Shown here one piece after another: positions 52,546-62,320 of a stretch of 64,000 nt of DNA (position 1 is the first letter of the stretch; every line of letters starts with the position of its first letter). The notes beneath the pieces are model-generated. The model saw only the letters and a program-made list of their open reading frames with translations. It was not told the origin of the DNA and did not search any database. Source of the stretch: Niallia circulans (GTDB lineage: Bacteria > Bacillota > Bacilli > Bacillales > Cytobacillaceae). Location: positions 992,001-1,056,000 of the forward strand of contig NZ_CP026031.1 of assembly GCF_003726095.1 (NCBI RefSeq), in the 5' to 3' direction. The position numbers and the translations under genes were made by a program.

Positions 52546-53619
52546 ATGCAAAATACATTACGATATATATCCATTGTATATCTAGTTCTTCTATCAGTTG
52601 GCCTATTTGCCCATGTGGAAATAATTCCAGGTGTTTTAACAATAGTCAAAAGAGATGCGTGGATTAGTGTGGTTATAGCGCTGATTGTTGTGCCGCTGTG
52701 GGTATTATTACTTCACAGAATTAATGGAATCGTACATACAGATTCTTTTATTAAAATAGTAAAACGGTATACCAGCACCATACAATACTATTATTTCTTA
52801 TTACCATTAGGTTTATATATGTATATTAGTGCTTTTATAACAGCGAAAGATATTGTTTTCTGGTCACAATTAACTTATATGAAAGACTATAATATTTTTT
52901 TGCTTGGAGGCACTTTACTGTTTTTATGTTTGCTGTGCAGCAATTTAGGGCTATTTTCTATGGGGATATTGAGCACTATTTTATGTCCGATAGTGATTTT
53001 CTTAGGTTTTTTTATTTCTTTTGCAAATACGGAGAATAAAAACTATGAATTATTATTGCCCGTACTAGAAAACGGATTTATGCCTGTTTCAAAAGGGCTC
53101 ATATATACGCTATTACCAATAATAGAGCTTTTTGTCATTCTTTTTCTTTCATCCATAGTAAAAAAATCAATCACAAAAAAGCAGCTCTTTGTGTTAAATG
53201 TTTTGATTATTGGTTTAATGATTGGACCGACAATAGGGGCGATTGTCGAATTTGGACCAGAGCTTGCTTCCCAATATCGCTATCCAGCATATGAGCAATG
53301 GCGGTTAATAGCTATTGGAAAATATATTTCACACACCGATTTTTTTGCGATTTATCAATGGTTATCGGGTGGCGTGGTTCGGATCAGTTTATTTGTTTTA
53401 CTAACAAGCTTTATATTTACAAAGGATGAAAAGAATAGCAAGCTGTTAACTTTTCTTTATATTTTTTTATTTATTGCACTGCTTATTCCAGTGGATCAAA
53501 GTATATTTTCCGAGGTTGTTTTCCTTTATTTTAGACCAGTATCCTTAGTATTATTGATCATCCAGATAGTATCTTTAACTCTATTTATAGGGAAAAGAAA
53601 AAAAGTGACTAGGAGTTGA
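52546..53619 (+). CDS. Germination receptor B subunit (GerAB-type permease)
   Basis: 357 residues from ATG 52546, with AAAAAGGA eight bases upstream; ATG 52540 is too close. About ten helices. QNTLRYISIVYLVLLSVGLF, AHVEIIPGVL and the conserved RYPAYEQWRLIAIGKYI (about 243-259) mark the endospore germination permease family. First gene of a complete receptor operon, with GerAA- and GerAC-type genes 4 and 0 bases apart downstream. Confidence 0.92.
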   Translation: MQNTLRYISIVYLVLLSVGLFAHVEIIPGVLTIVKRDAWISVVIALIVVPLWVLLLHRINGIVHTDSFIKIVKRYTSTIQYYYFLLPLGLYMYISAFITAKDIVFWSQLTYMKDYNIFLLGGTLLFLCLLCSNLGLFSMGILSTILCPIVIFLGFFISFANTENKNYELLLPVLENGFMPVSKGLIYTLLPIIELFVILFLSSIVKKSITKKQLFVLNVLIIGLMIGPTIGAIVEFGPELASQYRYPAYEQWRLIAIGKYISHTDFFAIYQWLSGGVVRISLFVLLTSFIFTKDEKNSKLLTFLYIFLFIALLIPVDQSIFSEVVFLYFRPVSLVLLIIQIVSLTLFIGKRKKVTRS

Positions 53620-53623
53620 GTTT

Positions 53624-55036
53624 GTGGATTATCCTCTTTTTACGTCAGAAGCGTTAAAACAATTATTTAATGAATCCTCTGATATTATGGTGAAAGAGGA
53701 TAAGGGAGAATTACAGATTATCATGGTCTACTGTGTGCCACTAACAGATACAAGCATGATTAAAACCATACATTTTCCAGTATTAGGGGCGGAAGAGTCG
53801 AATATCTATCAATATGTTCAGATGGAAAGCTTTAATAAAAAGGAATTTAATCGAGAAAAAATTCAAGAAGAAGTTTTTTCCGGAAAGCTACTAGTTATTC
53901 CCCCAGGAGAAAAACTTTATCTTTATGATATAAAGAAGTTTCCCAGTCGACAACCTGATGAATCTGTCGTAGAGGTATCAGCGATCGGCCCAAAAGATGG
54001 CTTTGTAGAAGATATAAATACAAATATAGGCTTAATTCGTAAAAGACTACGTACCTCTTCTCTCATTATAAAGGAATATACAATTGGAAAAAGAACAAAT
54101 ACAAAAGTAGGACTTCTTTATATGAATGATATTGTGAATAATGAAATTCTCGCTGATATTAAGGATCGCCTTTCTCAGGTAGATATCGATGTTTTAACTA
54201 GTTCTAATATTTTAACGGAATATCTGGAACCGCGGAAGTTTTCTTTAATCCCAACTATCCACTATTCTGGAAGAGCGGATTTTATTGTCCAGGCCCTAAA
54301 TCAAGGTAGATTTGCCATTGTGGTGGATGGTTCACCCACAGCATTAATTGCGCCTGTTGATTTATCCCTTTTATTTAAATCGGCAGAGGATGAAAATTCA
54401 AGTTTTTATTATACTTCCCTGCAGAGAACCCTAAGGATTATTGGAATTTTTACAACCATTTTGCTTCCCGGTTTTTATACAGCAATTATTACCCATCATG
54501 TAGGACAATTGCCATTACCAATCCTAGCAACAATCTCTGTATCTAGATTAGGATTGCCTTTTTCCCCTTTAATTGAATCGCTTCTTATGGTTGTAATGTT
54601 TGAATTGTTTTTTGAAGCCGGCTCTCGATTGCCAAAAGGGATCGGACAAACAGTTTCTGTCCTTGGTGGCTTAATCATCGGTGATGCTGCGATAAGAGGG
54701 GGAATCACTTCTCCATCTATGCTTGTAATAATAGGAATAACCGCGCTAACAAGCTTTACATTAGTAAATCGCTCTTTGGCAGGAAATTTATTTTATTTTC
54801 GTGTTTTTGTCTTATTAATAAGTTATTTTTTGGGCATTTACGGTTTTTTCTTAAGTTTTATTTTCATCATCTTGTATATAGCAAGGTTAGAATCCTTTGG
54901 TGTTCCAATGTTCTCCAATATAACGACGCCTTATGGAAAAGATATTTTGTTTACGTTTCTCCGGATACCTAATAATCTTCTAAAGAAAAGAAATGCTGGT
55001 TTGTCCATTAAAGATGAAAAAAGAAAAGGTGACTAA
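53624..55036 (+). CDS. Germination receptor A subunit (GerAA/GerBA/GerKA family)
   Basis: 470 residues from GTG 53624, with AGGAG at 53611-53615 overlapping the end of the B gene. Soluble N-terminal domain (about 1-240) with KRLRTSSLIIKEYTIGKRTN. The membrane part (about 270-440) contains the family signature GFYTAIITHHVGQLPLPILA and FEAGSRLPKGIGQTVSVLGG with GDAAIRGGITSPSM. It acts in the inner spore membrane as the channel-forming subunit of the nutrient receptor. Confidence 0.95.
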   Translation: MDYPLFTSEALKQLFNESSDIMVKEDKGELQIIMVYCVPLTDTSMIKTIHFPVLGAEESNIYQYVQMESFNKKEFNREKIQEEVFSGKLLVIPPGEKLYLYDIKKFPSRQPDESVVEVSAIGPKDGFVEDINTNIGLIRKRLRTSSLIIKEYTIGKRTNTKVGLLYMNDIVNNEILADIKDRLSQVDIDVLTSSNILTEYLEPRKFSLIPTIHYSGRADFIVQALNQGRFAIVVDGSPTALIAPVDLSLLFKSAEDENSSFYYTSLQRTLRIIGIFTTILLPGFYTAIITHHVGQLPLPILATISVSRLGLPFSPLIESLLMVVMFELFFEAGSRLPKGIGQTVSVLGGLIIGDAAIRGGITSPSMLVIIGITALTSFTLVNRSLAGNLFYFRVFVLLISYFLGIYGFFLSFIFIILYIARLESFGVPMFSNITTPYGKDILFTFLRIPNNLLKKRNAGLSIKDEKRKGD

Positions 55037-56167
55037 ATGAAAAAAATAGTTATTGCTTTCGTTTCTCTTTTCTTCCTTGCAGGGTGTACAAATATTAAGG
55101 AAGTTCAATATCAAGCATATGCGGTTGGTTTAGGGATTGACTATAAAGATAACCAATATATCGTAACCGTTCAGTTTTTGGATTTTTTAAATGTTGCCAA
55201 ATCAGAACAGGGAAAAGGGGATCAACCTAGTAAGGTGTGGTTAGGAAATGGGACTGCCAAGTCGATTGAAGATGCTATCGACCAAATAAATAAAGGAATT
55301 CAATTACCTTTGAATTTCGACCAAGTGAAAGTTATTGTATTCGGAAAATCTCTGTTGAAAAGCAAATTAAAACCAACATTAAATGCCCTTGATTCTAGCT
55401 ATAATATTAGATTGACCGGGAAGGTTTATGGAACAAACCAGGCTATTGAGGATATATTCACGGCAAAGATTCCTTTTTATTATCCATTTAATGAGTCGCA
55501 AATAAGTTATCCAGACGCCATGCAGCATCAAAGCTCTACGGTTCCTCCTTTAACTTTACAAAAATTCATGTATCGATTTAACGAAAAAATTAATACCATT
55601 CTTTTGCCATCACTAGAGGTTAATAAGGAAATTATAAAAGAAGACCAGAAAGATTATGTTGTTCCATCCATTAATGGAGCGCATCTATTTAAAGAGAAAG
55701 AATGGAAAGGCTTTTTAAACACCGATGACTTATCTGGATATATCCGGGTAAACAATGAAACCGAACGTACTAAGTTAAATCTCAATAATGATGATAACGA
55801 AATGGAGATAGAATTGATTAAACCGAAATTAAGACAAGTAGTAAATAAAGATAAAAAGAAATATTCTTTTGGGCTTAAAATAAGAATAGATGCAACTGTT
55901 CTGAGTTCGAATGAAAGAACAAATGCTAATAAAATGAAAAAGCAGTTAAAGAAACAACTTGTCGAAGAAATATACACTTCTTATGAAAAAAGCAAAGAGA
56001 TTGGTGCAGATATTTATCAATTTGAGAACTACCTTTATCGATATCATTGGGATATATGGAAATCATCTGAAGAAGAGGAGTTTCCGACGCTAGATATTGA
56101 TGACATTGAAATCAACGTGAAAAACTTTAAGAGTGTTCCTAAACTCCATTCAAAATATCAACCATAA
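55037..56167 (+). CDS. Germination receptor C subunit, Ger(x)C lipoprotein
   Basis: 376 residues, ATG 55037 directly after the A-subunit stop; AAAGGTGACTAA is its site. Lipoprotein signal MKKIVIAFVSLFFLAGC with Cys17 as the lipidated residue. Three-domain Ger(x)C fold: early AYAVGLGIDYKDNQYIVTVQ, PLTLQKFMYRFNEKI mid-way, late EIGADIYQFENYLYRYHWDI. It anchors on the outer face of the inner spore membrane. The order B-A-C differs from the gerA order A-B-C and the gerK order A-C-B. Confidence 0.95.
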   Translation: MKKIVIAFVSLFFLAGCTNIKEVQYQAYAVGLGIDYKDNQYIVTVQFLDFLNVAKSEQGKGDQPSKVWLGNGTAKSIEDAIDQINKGIQLPLNFDQVKVIVFGKSLLKSKLKPTLNALDSSYNIRLTGKVYGTNQAIEDIFTAKIPFYYPFNESQISYPDAMQHQSSTVPPLTLQKFMYRFNEKINTILLPSLEVNKEIIKEDQKDYVVPSINGAHLFKEKEWKGFLNTDDLSGYIRVNNETERTKLNLNNDDNEMEIELIKPKLRQVVNKDKKKYSFGLKIRIDATVLSSNERTNANKMKKQLKKQLVEEIYTSYEKSKEIGADIYQFENYLYRYHWDIWKSSEEEEFPTLDIDDIEINVKNFKSVPKLHSKYQP

Positions 56168-56206
56168 GAAACAAGCTCCACATTTTTAGCTTGTTTGTTT
56201 TTTGTC
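56168..56206 (+). terminator. Terminator of the ger operon
   Basis: AAACAAGCT / AGCTTGTTT with loop and a T-rich tail. Confidence 0.85.
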
Positions 56207-56267
56207 ATACTATTGATTGACGCAAGAACTACAGGTAGAGTATGCTAGTCTAGTTTAAGTAAATGAA

Positions 56268-56462
56268 TCATCCTAAATTTTCAGGATTGTCCACATATAA
56301 GGCTACAATATAACCGCAGTGACCACAATACTTTGCTGATATTGTAGAGGAATTCTTCCTAAGTTTTTTTTCGGGATACATATGAACTTGACCAACAGTT
56401 GCTGCCATTACTCCTTTTTTTATTTCTTCACTATTGCATTTTGGGCATATATTATTTTTCAT
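56268..56462 (-). CDS. Small zinc-ribbon protein
   Basis: 64 residues from ATG 56462, with AAGGAGGAC upstream; a longer frame to 56492 crosses the site. Two Cys pairs, CPKC near the start and CGHC near residue 48, form a zinc ribbon. A short QVHMYPEKKLRKNSSTIS loop lies between. Function unknown; similar tiny zinc ribbons are common in Bacillus. Confidence 0.75.
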   Translation of the reverse strand: MKNNICPKCNSEEIKKGVMAATVGQVHMYPEKKLRKNSSTISAKYCGHCGYIVALYVDNPENLG

Positions 56463-56723
56463 ACGAGAGTCCTCCTTGTTTATATGGCTCACTAATTATA
56501 TTGTAACATGGTAAATCCCTTCCTGAAAAATAACAAAGTTACGAAAAGGTTGCTGACAATTGTATTAGCGGAACTAGATTAAGATTAGCTGACAAACTAT
56601 CCAAGTCTATAAAATAATCTCAAATTTATAAGTAAATATGGTTGGAGTAATGAACTTAAGATAAAAAAGGTATGTTGTATCGAAAGAGCTCAGTGTTGTT
56701 TAATGAGGAGAAATTAAGCTATA

Positions 56724-58229
56724 ATGAAACAACATAAAAACGAGATAGCTGTCTTATATGGAGACAAAATTAGGAAAAGAAGTGTGGATACAATGGAGTG
56801 GAAACCTGATCGACAAGTAAAAAAAGCAATATATAAGCAGCTGGCAGACTACATTGAAAATGGTATCGCAGATGGATCCTTTCCCTTAGATAAACCGCTG
56901 CCATCGGAAAGAAAGCTAGCAAAACTGCTAGAATTAAATAGAAGTACGGTAGTTGCTGCATATGATGAGTTAGAGTCGAATGGATTAATTGAAAGAAAAC
57001 GCGGCAGCGGAACAATGATAAGTAAAGATATATGGGGAATAACCAAGAAACGTGTTCCTAGCTGGAACCGATATATAGAAGCGGGATCTTTTCTTCCTAA
57101 TGTACCTGTCATGCAGCGGATACGAAAAGAAATGGCAGAACATGATTTAATTAATTTAGCTAGTGGGGAACTTTCTGAAGATCTTTTCCCTTTAAATTCA
57201 TTGCGAAAAATTACTTCTGATCGAGCTTACATAGGATCATTGGGGTACGATCATCCACAAGGAAGTGAAGTTCTAAGAAAGACCATTACCAATCATATGG
57301 AGAAATATCGTGGTTTACAAACAACGCCTTCTTCTATATTGATTACATCTGGAGCCCAGCAGGCTTTACATTTGGTTATTCAATGCTTGCTGAAACCTGG
57401 CGATGCGGTAGCAATGGAGAACCCATCTTACCATTATAGTCTTCCGCTATTTGAATCAGCCGGAGTTAAACCTTATTATTTGACTGCAGATGAAAATGGT
57501 ATAAAACCTGAGGATTTAATCTTATTACACAGAAAACACCGAATTAAGATGATATTTCTAAACCCAGCTTTTCAAAATCCAACTGGCGTATCTCTCGGTC
57601 AAAAAAGAAGAAGAGAGATTTTAGAAATTTCTTCTCAATATGGTATTCCCGTGGTAGAGGATGATCCATATAGTTTAACTTCTTTTAGCGGAAAGCCATT
57701 GCTTCCGCTAAAATCGATGGATCAAAATGGCAATGTATTATATATTAGCTCTCTCTCCAAAATTGTCGCCTCTGGTCTGCGAATTGGCTGGATTATTGGA
57801 CCTAAGCCAGTGATAGAAAGGTTATCCGACGCTAAGCAGCAGATTGATTTTGGCCATTCTAGTTATTCCCAATGGGTAGCAAACGACTTCTTAGAATCAC
57901 CTTCCTTTGCAGTCCATTTAGATAATTTAGTTAAACAACTTGAAAACAGAAGAAATCAAATCATCGAAAGCTTGGATACTTACTTAAAAGAAGAAGTGGA
58001 ATTTCTAACACCTAATGGTGGGATTCACCTGTGGTGTAAAATAAAAAACGCAGTCAATGAAAATCGCTTATTAGAAGAGTCGTTAAAAAATGGTGTTATT
58101 TATGCGCCTGGATCTACAATGGGGTCAAACGCTAACTATGTTCGTTTTACGTATGCGAAAGAGACAGAAAGCAATATTGATGAGGGGATAAGGAGATTTG
58201 CTGCAGCGCTTAAATCCAGTAGAGAATAA
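56724..58229 (+). CDS. MocR family regulator (GntR + aminotransferase fold)
   Basis: 501 residues from ATG 56724; the GAGGAG site is 14 bases away, so a start further in (ATG 56793, before EWKPDRQVKKAIYKQLADYI) is possible. GntR wing: LAKLLELNRSTVVAAYDELE. PLP domain: ILITSGAQQALHLVIQCLLK, NPAFQNPTG, VVEDDPYSLTSF, and the PLP lysine in YISSLSKIVASGLRIGW. It differs from the MocR gene at 20981. No transporter or enzyme gene is adjacent in a suggestive arrangement, so its target is unknown. Confidence 0.88.
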   Translation: MKQHKNEIAVLYGDKIRKRSVDTMEWKPDRQVKKAIYKQLADYIENGIADGSFPLDKPLPSERKLAKLLELNRSTVVAAYDELESNGLIERKRGSGTMISKDIWGITKKRVPSWNRYIEAGSFLPNVPVMQRIRKEMAEHDLINLASGELSEDLFPLNSLRKITSDRAYIGSLGYDHPQGSEVLRKTITNHMEKYRGLQTTPSSILITSGAQQALHLVIQCLLKPGDAVAMENPSYHYSLPLFESAGVKPYYLTADENGIKPEDLILLHRKHRIKMIFLNPAFQNPTGVSLGQKRRREILEISSQYGIPVVEDDPYSLTSFSGKPLLPLKSMDQNGNVLYISSLSKIVASGLRIGWIIGPKPVIERLSDAKQQIDFGHSSYSQWVANDFLESPSFAVHLDNLVKQLENRRNQIIESLDTYLKEEVEFLTPNGGIHLWCKIKNAVNENRLLEESLKNGVIYAPGSTMGSNANYVRFTYAKETESNIDEGIRRFAAALKSSRE

Positions 58230-58391
58230 TGGGGGAAAGATGCAAGGATAAAACTTGCATCTTATTTTTATCCCATGAGAAAAAAGTGGATGGTCAACTT
58301 ATATGGGAATTGGATGGTCTATTTAGAGAGGAAATTTAGTACTATTAATAACGTAGAAATATTAATTGAATGAGTAATGGAGTGAATGGAA

Positions 58392-58823
58392 ATGACCTGG
58401 ATTACTATTATAGCATTAGTGTTCTTTTGTATAATAAAAATTTTAATGACGTGTTTGCCAACAGGAGTAGTGGATTGGCTGTTGGATAAATATAGATTGC
58501 ATTTAAAACTTAATAATATGGAAACAGAAATAATCTACAATGAAATGAAAATCGATGGAGAGAATAAAGAAGCAATTATTAAGATATTCAACGAAGCGAT
58601 TGTTAGAGAAAAGTATAGTTTATATCCAGGAAGTGAAGAAACATATCTTAACGCTAAAAATGCGGAGTATTCTCTTGTTATTCATACAAAAAAAGGGAAT
58701 AAGAACATAAACTTATTTTTGAATAGTTATCAAGACCATGTAGATATAGTGAAAAAGTACAAAAATAAAATGGTTGCATATAGCACCTATCCACTTCAAC
58801 TAGATGTTTTAACTAAAAAATAA
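58392..58823 (+). CDS. yfmQ: YfmQ family protein
   Basis: 143 residues from ATG 58392 (GGAGTGA upstream; ATG 58386 is too close). One N-terminal helix (about 2-20), then ILMTCLPTGVVDWLLDKYRL, FNEAIVREKYSLYPGSEETY and VIHTKKGNKNINLFLNSYQD, all recalled from B. subtilis YfmQ. Function unknown. Confidence 0.8.
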   Translation: MTWITIIALVFFCIIKILMTCLPTGVVDWLLDKYRLHLKLNNMETEIIYNEMKIDGENKEAIIKIFNEAIVREKYSLYPGSEETYLNAKNAEYSLVIHTKKGNKNINLFLNSYQDHVDIVKKYKNKMVAYSTYPLQLDVLTKK

Positions 58824-58845
58824 AATATATTTTTACAAATTTATA

Positions 58846-58897
58846 AAAAGCTACTAAAAGGCTAAGCATTTTCTGCTGCCAGTTTAGTAGTTTTTTT
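58846..58897 (+). terminator. Terminator
   Basis: GCTACTAAA / TTTAGTAGT with an inner AAGCATT...GCTGCC loop and T7. Confidence 0.65.
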
Positions 58898-58999
58898 ATG
58901 CATTTTTTGAAAAAAAATATATTAAACAATAATGACAAGGAAATTGGCAAAAAATGTCGAATTTAATACATATAATTTTATTTTGGAGTGTTGCATATA

Positions 59000-60130
59000 A
59001 TGGAATTTCTTGTTGACAGTGAGTACTTTAATAGAGCGATAACAGATGTGAGCAAAGCAGTATCCCAGAAAACGCCATTTCCTATTCTTTCAGGTATCAA
59101 AATAATGGCTACTAAAGAATCATTAATTGTTATAGGAAGTAATGCTGATATCATAATTGAACAAGTAATTCCGATGGAAATAGATGGAGTACAAGTGCTA
59201 GAAGTAAAGGAGGTAGGCAGTGTTGTACTATCAGCAAAATATGTAAGTGAGCTTGTGAGAAAATTGCCGGGTAAAATTCATCTAACAGTAAACGAAAAGC
59301 AAATAGCTACGCTTAAAGCGGATGAAATCGTGACAACACTTAATGGTTTTCATGCAGAAGAATATCCAACGCTTCCAAGTATGGAAGAAACAACGCATAT
59401 TAGAATGGAAAGCACCGATTTAATCGAGATGATCAACCAGACAGCTTTTGCTGTATCAAAAAGTGAAGCGAGAGCCGTTTTGACTGGCGTTAATATGTTA
59501 TTCGAAGAAACAAAACTTACATGTGTAGCTACTAATTCTCATCGACTAGCATGGAGAGAGCTTCCAATTGAATCTGGTGTAAGAGGTGCATTCATCGTGC
59601 CAAGTACAAGCCTCCATGAGCTGACCAAGTTAATGCAGAAAACAACGGGAATGATTAAAATATTTGCTACAGATCGCTATATTGTATTTAAAACGAATTC
59701 AACTACTCTTTATTCTCGATTAATCGAAGGGAATTATCCTAATGTCGCTGGATTATTCCCCAATAACGCAAGGACAAAGATTACAGTTAATACAAAACAG
59801 CTGTTAAAAGGAGTAAATCGAGCTTGTCTTTTTGCAAGTGAATGGAAGAATAACAATATCCATATGGAAATAAAAGATGGTTCGAAATTAAAAATCACCT
59901 CTAATTCCTCGGAAATTGGAAAAATAGAAGAAATACAACCGATCAATAAGCTTGCTGGAGAAACAGATTTAAGCATCTCTTTAGATGGAAGCTTCCTTAT
60001 GGATGCATTAAAAGCAATAAAGGAAGAAGAGATAAAAATCAGTTTTGGAGGTTCCATGAGACCGATATTAATGGAACCAGTTGGAAACAATTCATATATG
60101 CATTTGATTTCTCCTGTGCGCTCTTATTAA
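59000..60130 (+). CDS. DNA polymerase III beta subunit (sliding clamp) paralogue
   Basis: 376 residues from ATG 59000 (TTGGAGTG upstream). Three clamp domains: MEFLVDSEYFNRAITDVSKA, VSQKTPFPILSGIKI; FAVSKSEARAVLTGVNMLFE and ATNSHRLAWRELPI; LDGSFLMDALKAIKEEEIKI and the C-terminal MRPILMEPVGNNSYMHLISP. It should encircle DNA and tether polymerases. The chromosomal dnaN sits beside dnaA near the origin with recF and gyrB; none is here, so this is an extra clamp, as known in some Bacillus cereus-group strains. The replacement TPFPILSGIKI is close to the canonical TPIPILTGIKI. Confidence 0.92.
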   Translation: MEFLVDSEYFNRAITDVSKAVSQKTPFPILSGIKIMATKESLIVIGSNADIIIEQVIPMEIDGVQVLEVKEVGSVVLSAKYVSELVRKLPGKIHLTVNEKQIATLKADEIVTTLNGFHAEEYPTLPSMEETTHIRMESTDLIEMINQTAFAVSKSEARAVLTGVNMLFEETKLTCVATNSHRLAWRELPIESGVRGAFIVPSTSLHELTKLMQKTTGMIKIFATDRYIVFKTNSTTLYSRLIEGNYPNVAGLFPNNARTKITVNTKQLLKGVNRACLFASEWKNNNIHMEIKDGSKLKITSNSSEIGKIEEIQPINKLAGETDLSISLDGSFLMDALKAIKEEEIKISFGGSMRPILMEPVGNNSYMHLISPVRSY

Positions 60131-60198
60131 AGTCCTTTTGATTGGATCATTTGTAAGACAAATCAATGAATGAAAATAAAGAAAGAAGGAAGCGTTAT

Positions 60199-60492
60199 AT
60201 GATATTAGAAGCTGTGCTGTTACAAGTTAAGGAAGGAATGGAAGCAAAATATGAAGAATCATTTCGCGAGGCATCGAAAATTATTTCTTCTATGAATGGG
60301 TATATTTCTCATGAATTACAGCAGTGCTTAGAAGTAAAGGGAAAATATTTGCTGCTTGTTCAATGGGAAACATTAGAAGACCATACAGTTGGCTTTAGAC
60401 AATCGAATGAATATCAGGAATGGAAAAAGCAGCTACATCATTTTTATGATCCGTTTCCTACGGTTGAACATTTTAAAAAGGTGAAACTTTAA
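60199..60492 (+). CDS. Antibiotic biosynthesis monooxygenase (ABM) domain protein
   Basis: 97 residues from ATG 60199 (GAAGGAAG upstream). One ferredoxin-like ABM domain: ILEAVLLQVKEGMEAKYEES, GYISHELQQCLEVKGKYLLL, VQWETLEDHTVGFRQSNEYQ. Members oxidise quinol-type compounds or bind heme; catalytic identity is not readable. Soluble; single gene. Confidence 0.85.
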   Translation: MILEAVLLQVKEGMEAKYEESFREASKIISSMNGYISHELQQCLEVKGKYLLLVQWETLEDHTVGFRQSNEYQEWKKQLHHFYDPFPTVEHFKKVKL

Positions 60493-60559
60493 CCTAGATG
60501 CATAAGTATTTCGCATGAAATAAGAAAATTAGTTTAGTTAACTATTAGGAGAAAGAGCC

Positions 60560-61162
60560 ATGACAAAAGAATTTACTGCCTACCATATTGTCACAAATAA
60601 AAAAATGAAGCTTGGACAGATCATTAACTTTGATGAGCATCAAAAAAATACTTTACACCATTACTTTTTTGAAAAAGAACAATTAAACAATCAAAATGAA
60701 GACTTTATGCAAATACTTAATAATCATTTTACGGAAACAGGTTTACACTTAGATAAAGAGAATGCCGAAGTGGTTGTTCAGTATGCAGGGCACACCATGA
60801 GAGCAATTAGAGAAGTAATAGCTGAAATGGTGAGACTCCAGGATTTTCCTAATCATCCGTCTAGATTGTCTTGCCTGTATGCTGCGAAAAGCTATGAGGA
60901 TGTCTTAAAATGGAAAGCACTTTTTGATTCCTATAATCGCAAAGTATTACAAATTGTGAAACTTCATGTGTCTGGAAATTATTTTGAAGGAGACGGAGAG
61001 CTTCTGCCTAATTTAGAGGCTGTTCCTTTCCATAAAAAAATGGAACAAGCGAGAGAGTATTGGAAGGGGAATGCAAAAAATGAACTTCCAGAGCTTTTGA
61101 TAAATGGAAGAATAGAAGTAATGGAGATTATTCATGAATATTTAGATGAAAGTAAGTCGTGA
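60560..61162 (+). CDS. DUF2441 domain protein
   Basis: 200 residues, TAGGAGAAAG ahead of ATG 60560. Characteristic start [20 protein letters not shown] and [20 protein letters not shown] match DUF2441, a family related to ADP-ribosyltransferase-like folds but of unproven function. Here it is acidic overall and ends in a helix. Transcribed after the ABM gene with a 67-base gap. Confidence 0.75.
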   Translation: MTKEFTAYHIVTNKKMKLGQIINFDEHQKNTLHHYFFEKEQLNNQNEDFMQILNNHFTETGLHLDKENAEVVVQYAGHTMRAIREVIAEMVRLQDFPNHPSRLSCLYAAKSYEDVLKWKALFDSYNRKVLQIVKLHVSGNYFEGDGELLPNLEAVPFHKKMEQAREYWKGNAKNELPELLINGRIEVMEIIHEYLDESKS

Positions 61163-61188
61163 AAATTCGATAGAAGAATGTTTTAGAA

Positions 61189-61240
61189 ACCCTCGTGGGC
61201 GGCAAACGTATGAAAGGAATAAATAGCGAGGGTTTCATAA
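61189..61240 (+). terminator. Terminator
   Basis: AAACCCTCG / CGAGGGTTT with a long loop, 26 bases after the DUF2441 gene. Confidence 0.7.
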
Positions 61241-61331
61241 AGGGAAAATCTATTGTTTGCAATAAATACATTACCATCTATTAATGGGATAATCTAATTG
61301 CTTATATGCTAATTTTATAGGAGGGCTTGAA

Positions 61332-61523
61332 ATGAAAAAAGAAAAAGATGCTCCTGAAATAAGAAGAGAAAAAATGAGGCAAGAAGAATTGAAACATCCA
61401 TCTAGTAGTATGCACGGCAGCAATCTTGCTGACTTAGTTGGCGGATTAGGATGGAAAGGTACTGGAATACTCATTCTTATCATAATTGTGGGGGTAATCA
61501 TTTATGCTGCCCTCTTTCAATAA
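61332..61523 (+). CDS. DUF6366 family small membrane protein
   Basis: 63 residues, TAGGAGGGCTTG ahead of ATG 61332. Charged N-terminal helix (PEIRREKMRQEELKHPSSSM), conserved NLADLVGGLGWKGTGILILI and a C-terminal membrane helix. It matches DUF6366. Function unknown. Confidence 0.75.
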   Translation: MKKEKDAPEIRREKMRQEELKHPSSSMHGSNLADLVGGLGWKGTGILILIIIVGVIIYAALFQ

Positions 61524-61641
61524 AGCTGTCTGGCATTTAATGAGAGACCGCACTATTCTATATAAGCTTTGGGAAACAAAATAGTGAAAGCTAGAATCAA
61601 CTGTAAGAATAGAGATTTAAGCGAAAAGAGGAGTATTAACA

Positions 61642-62097
61642 GTGATTAATTTAACTTTAATGAATGCAGGTGAATATCAAGGATATCTGTCTAGTGCAAT
61701 TAAAACGTATGCGGAAGAAAAGGTTTTAGCAGGAAATTGGAAAGAAGAAGAGGCACTTAAGAAGGCAGAGGAGGAATATACAAGACTTTTGCCCCAAGGC
61801 GAGAAGACAGAGAGTAATTTTTTATACACCATTCGAAAGGGGGATGAGACAGTCGGCATTATATGGCTTGCACAAAAGTCTGAAAAGCTAGGATTTATCT
61901 ATGATATTTATATACTAGAAAAATACCAAGGGCAAGGCTATGCTAAGGAAGCTTTAAAGAGTATAGAGAATGTTGGTCAGAAACTAGGATTGAAAAAAAT
62001 AGGTCTCCATGTTTTTGGTCATAATAAAGTAGCCAGAGGATTATATGAAAAACTAGGATATGAGACCACAAATGTATTGATGGAAAAAGACATTTAA
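61642..62097 (+). CDS. GNAT family N-acetyltransferase
   Basis: 151 residues from GTG 61642 (AGAGGAGTATT upstream). Helical N-terminal substrate part, then VGIIWLAQKSEKLGFIYDIY, acetyl-CoA motif EKYQGQGYAKEALKSIENVG, and the C-terminal GLHVFGHNKVARGLYEKLGY. Typical of small-molecule GNATs; substrate unknown. Confidence 0.88.
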   Translation: MINLTLMNAGEYQGYLSSAIKTYAEEKVLAGNWKEEEALKKAEEEYTRLLPQGEKTESNFLYTIRKGDETVGIIWLAQKSEKLGFIYDIYILEKYQGQGYAKEALKSIENVGQKLGLKKIGLHVFGHNKVARGLYEKLGYETTNVLMEKDI

Positions 62098-62184
62098 TAT
62101 AAATCCACGCATGGTAGGAGTTAATGGTTTCATGTCCTGAACAGGCTGTGAATAATAAGGGTTTAGAAAGAAGTAAGATGCTTG

Positions 62185-62220
62185 GTAAGCTATTTACAAA
62201 TGATTTGAAATAGCTTACTA
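62185..62220 (+). terminator. Hairpin terminator
   Basis: GTAAGCTATTT / AAATAGCTTAC, about 90 bases after the GNAT gene. Confidence 0.75.
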
Positions 62221-62320
62221 TTATACATAGTTTTACTATATACATAGATTATCTTTGTACTATTGTAAAGTTTAATTGATTTAATAAATAGAATTCAGAG
62301 GAAGGAGAGAAAGGAAAGAA

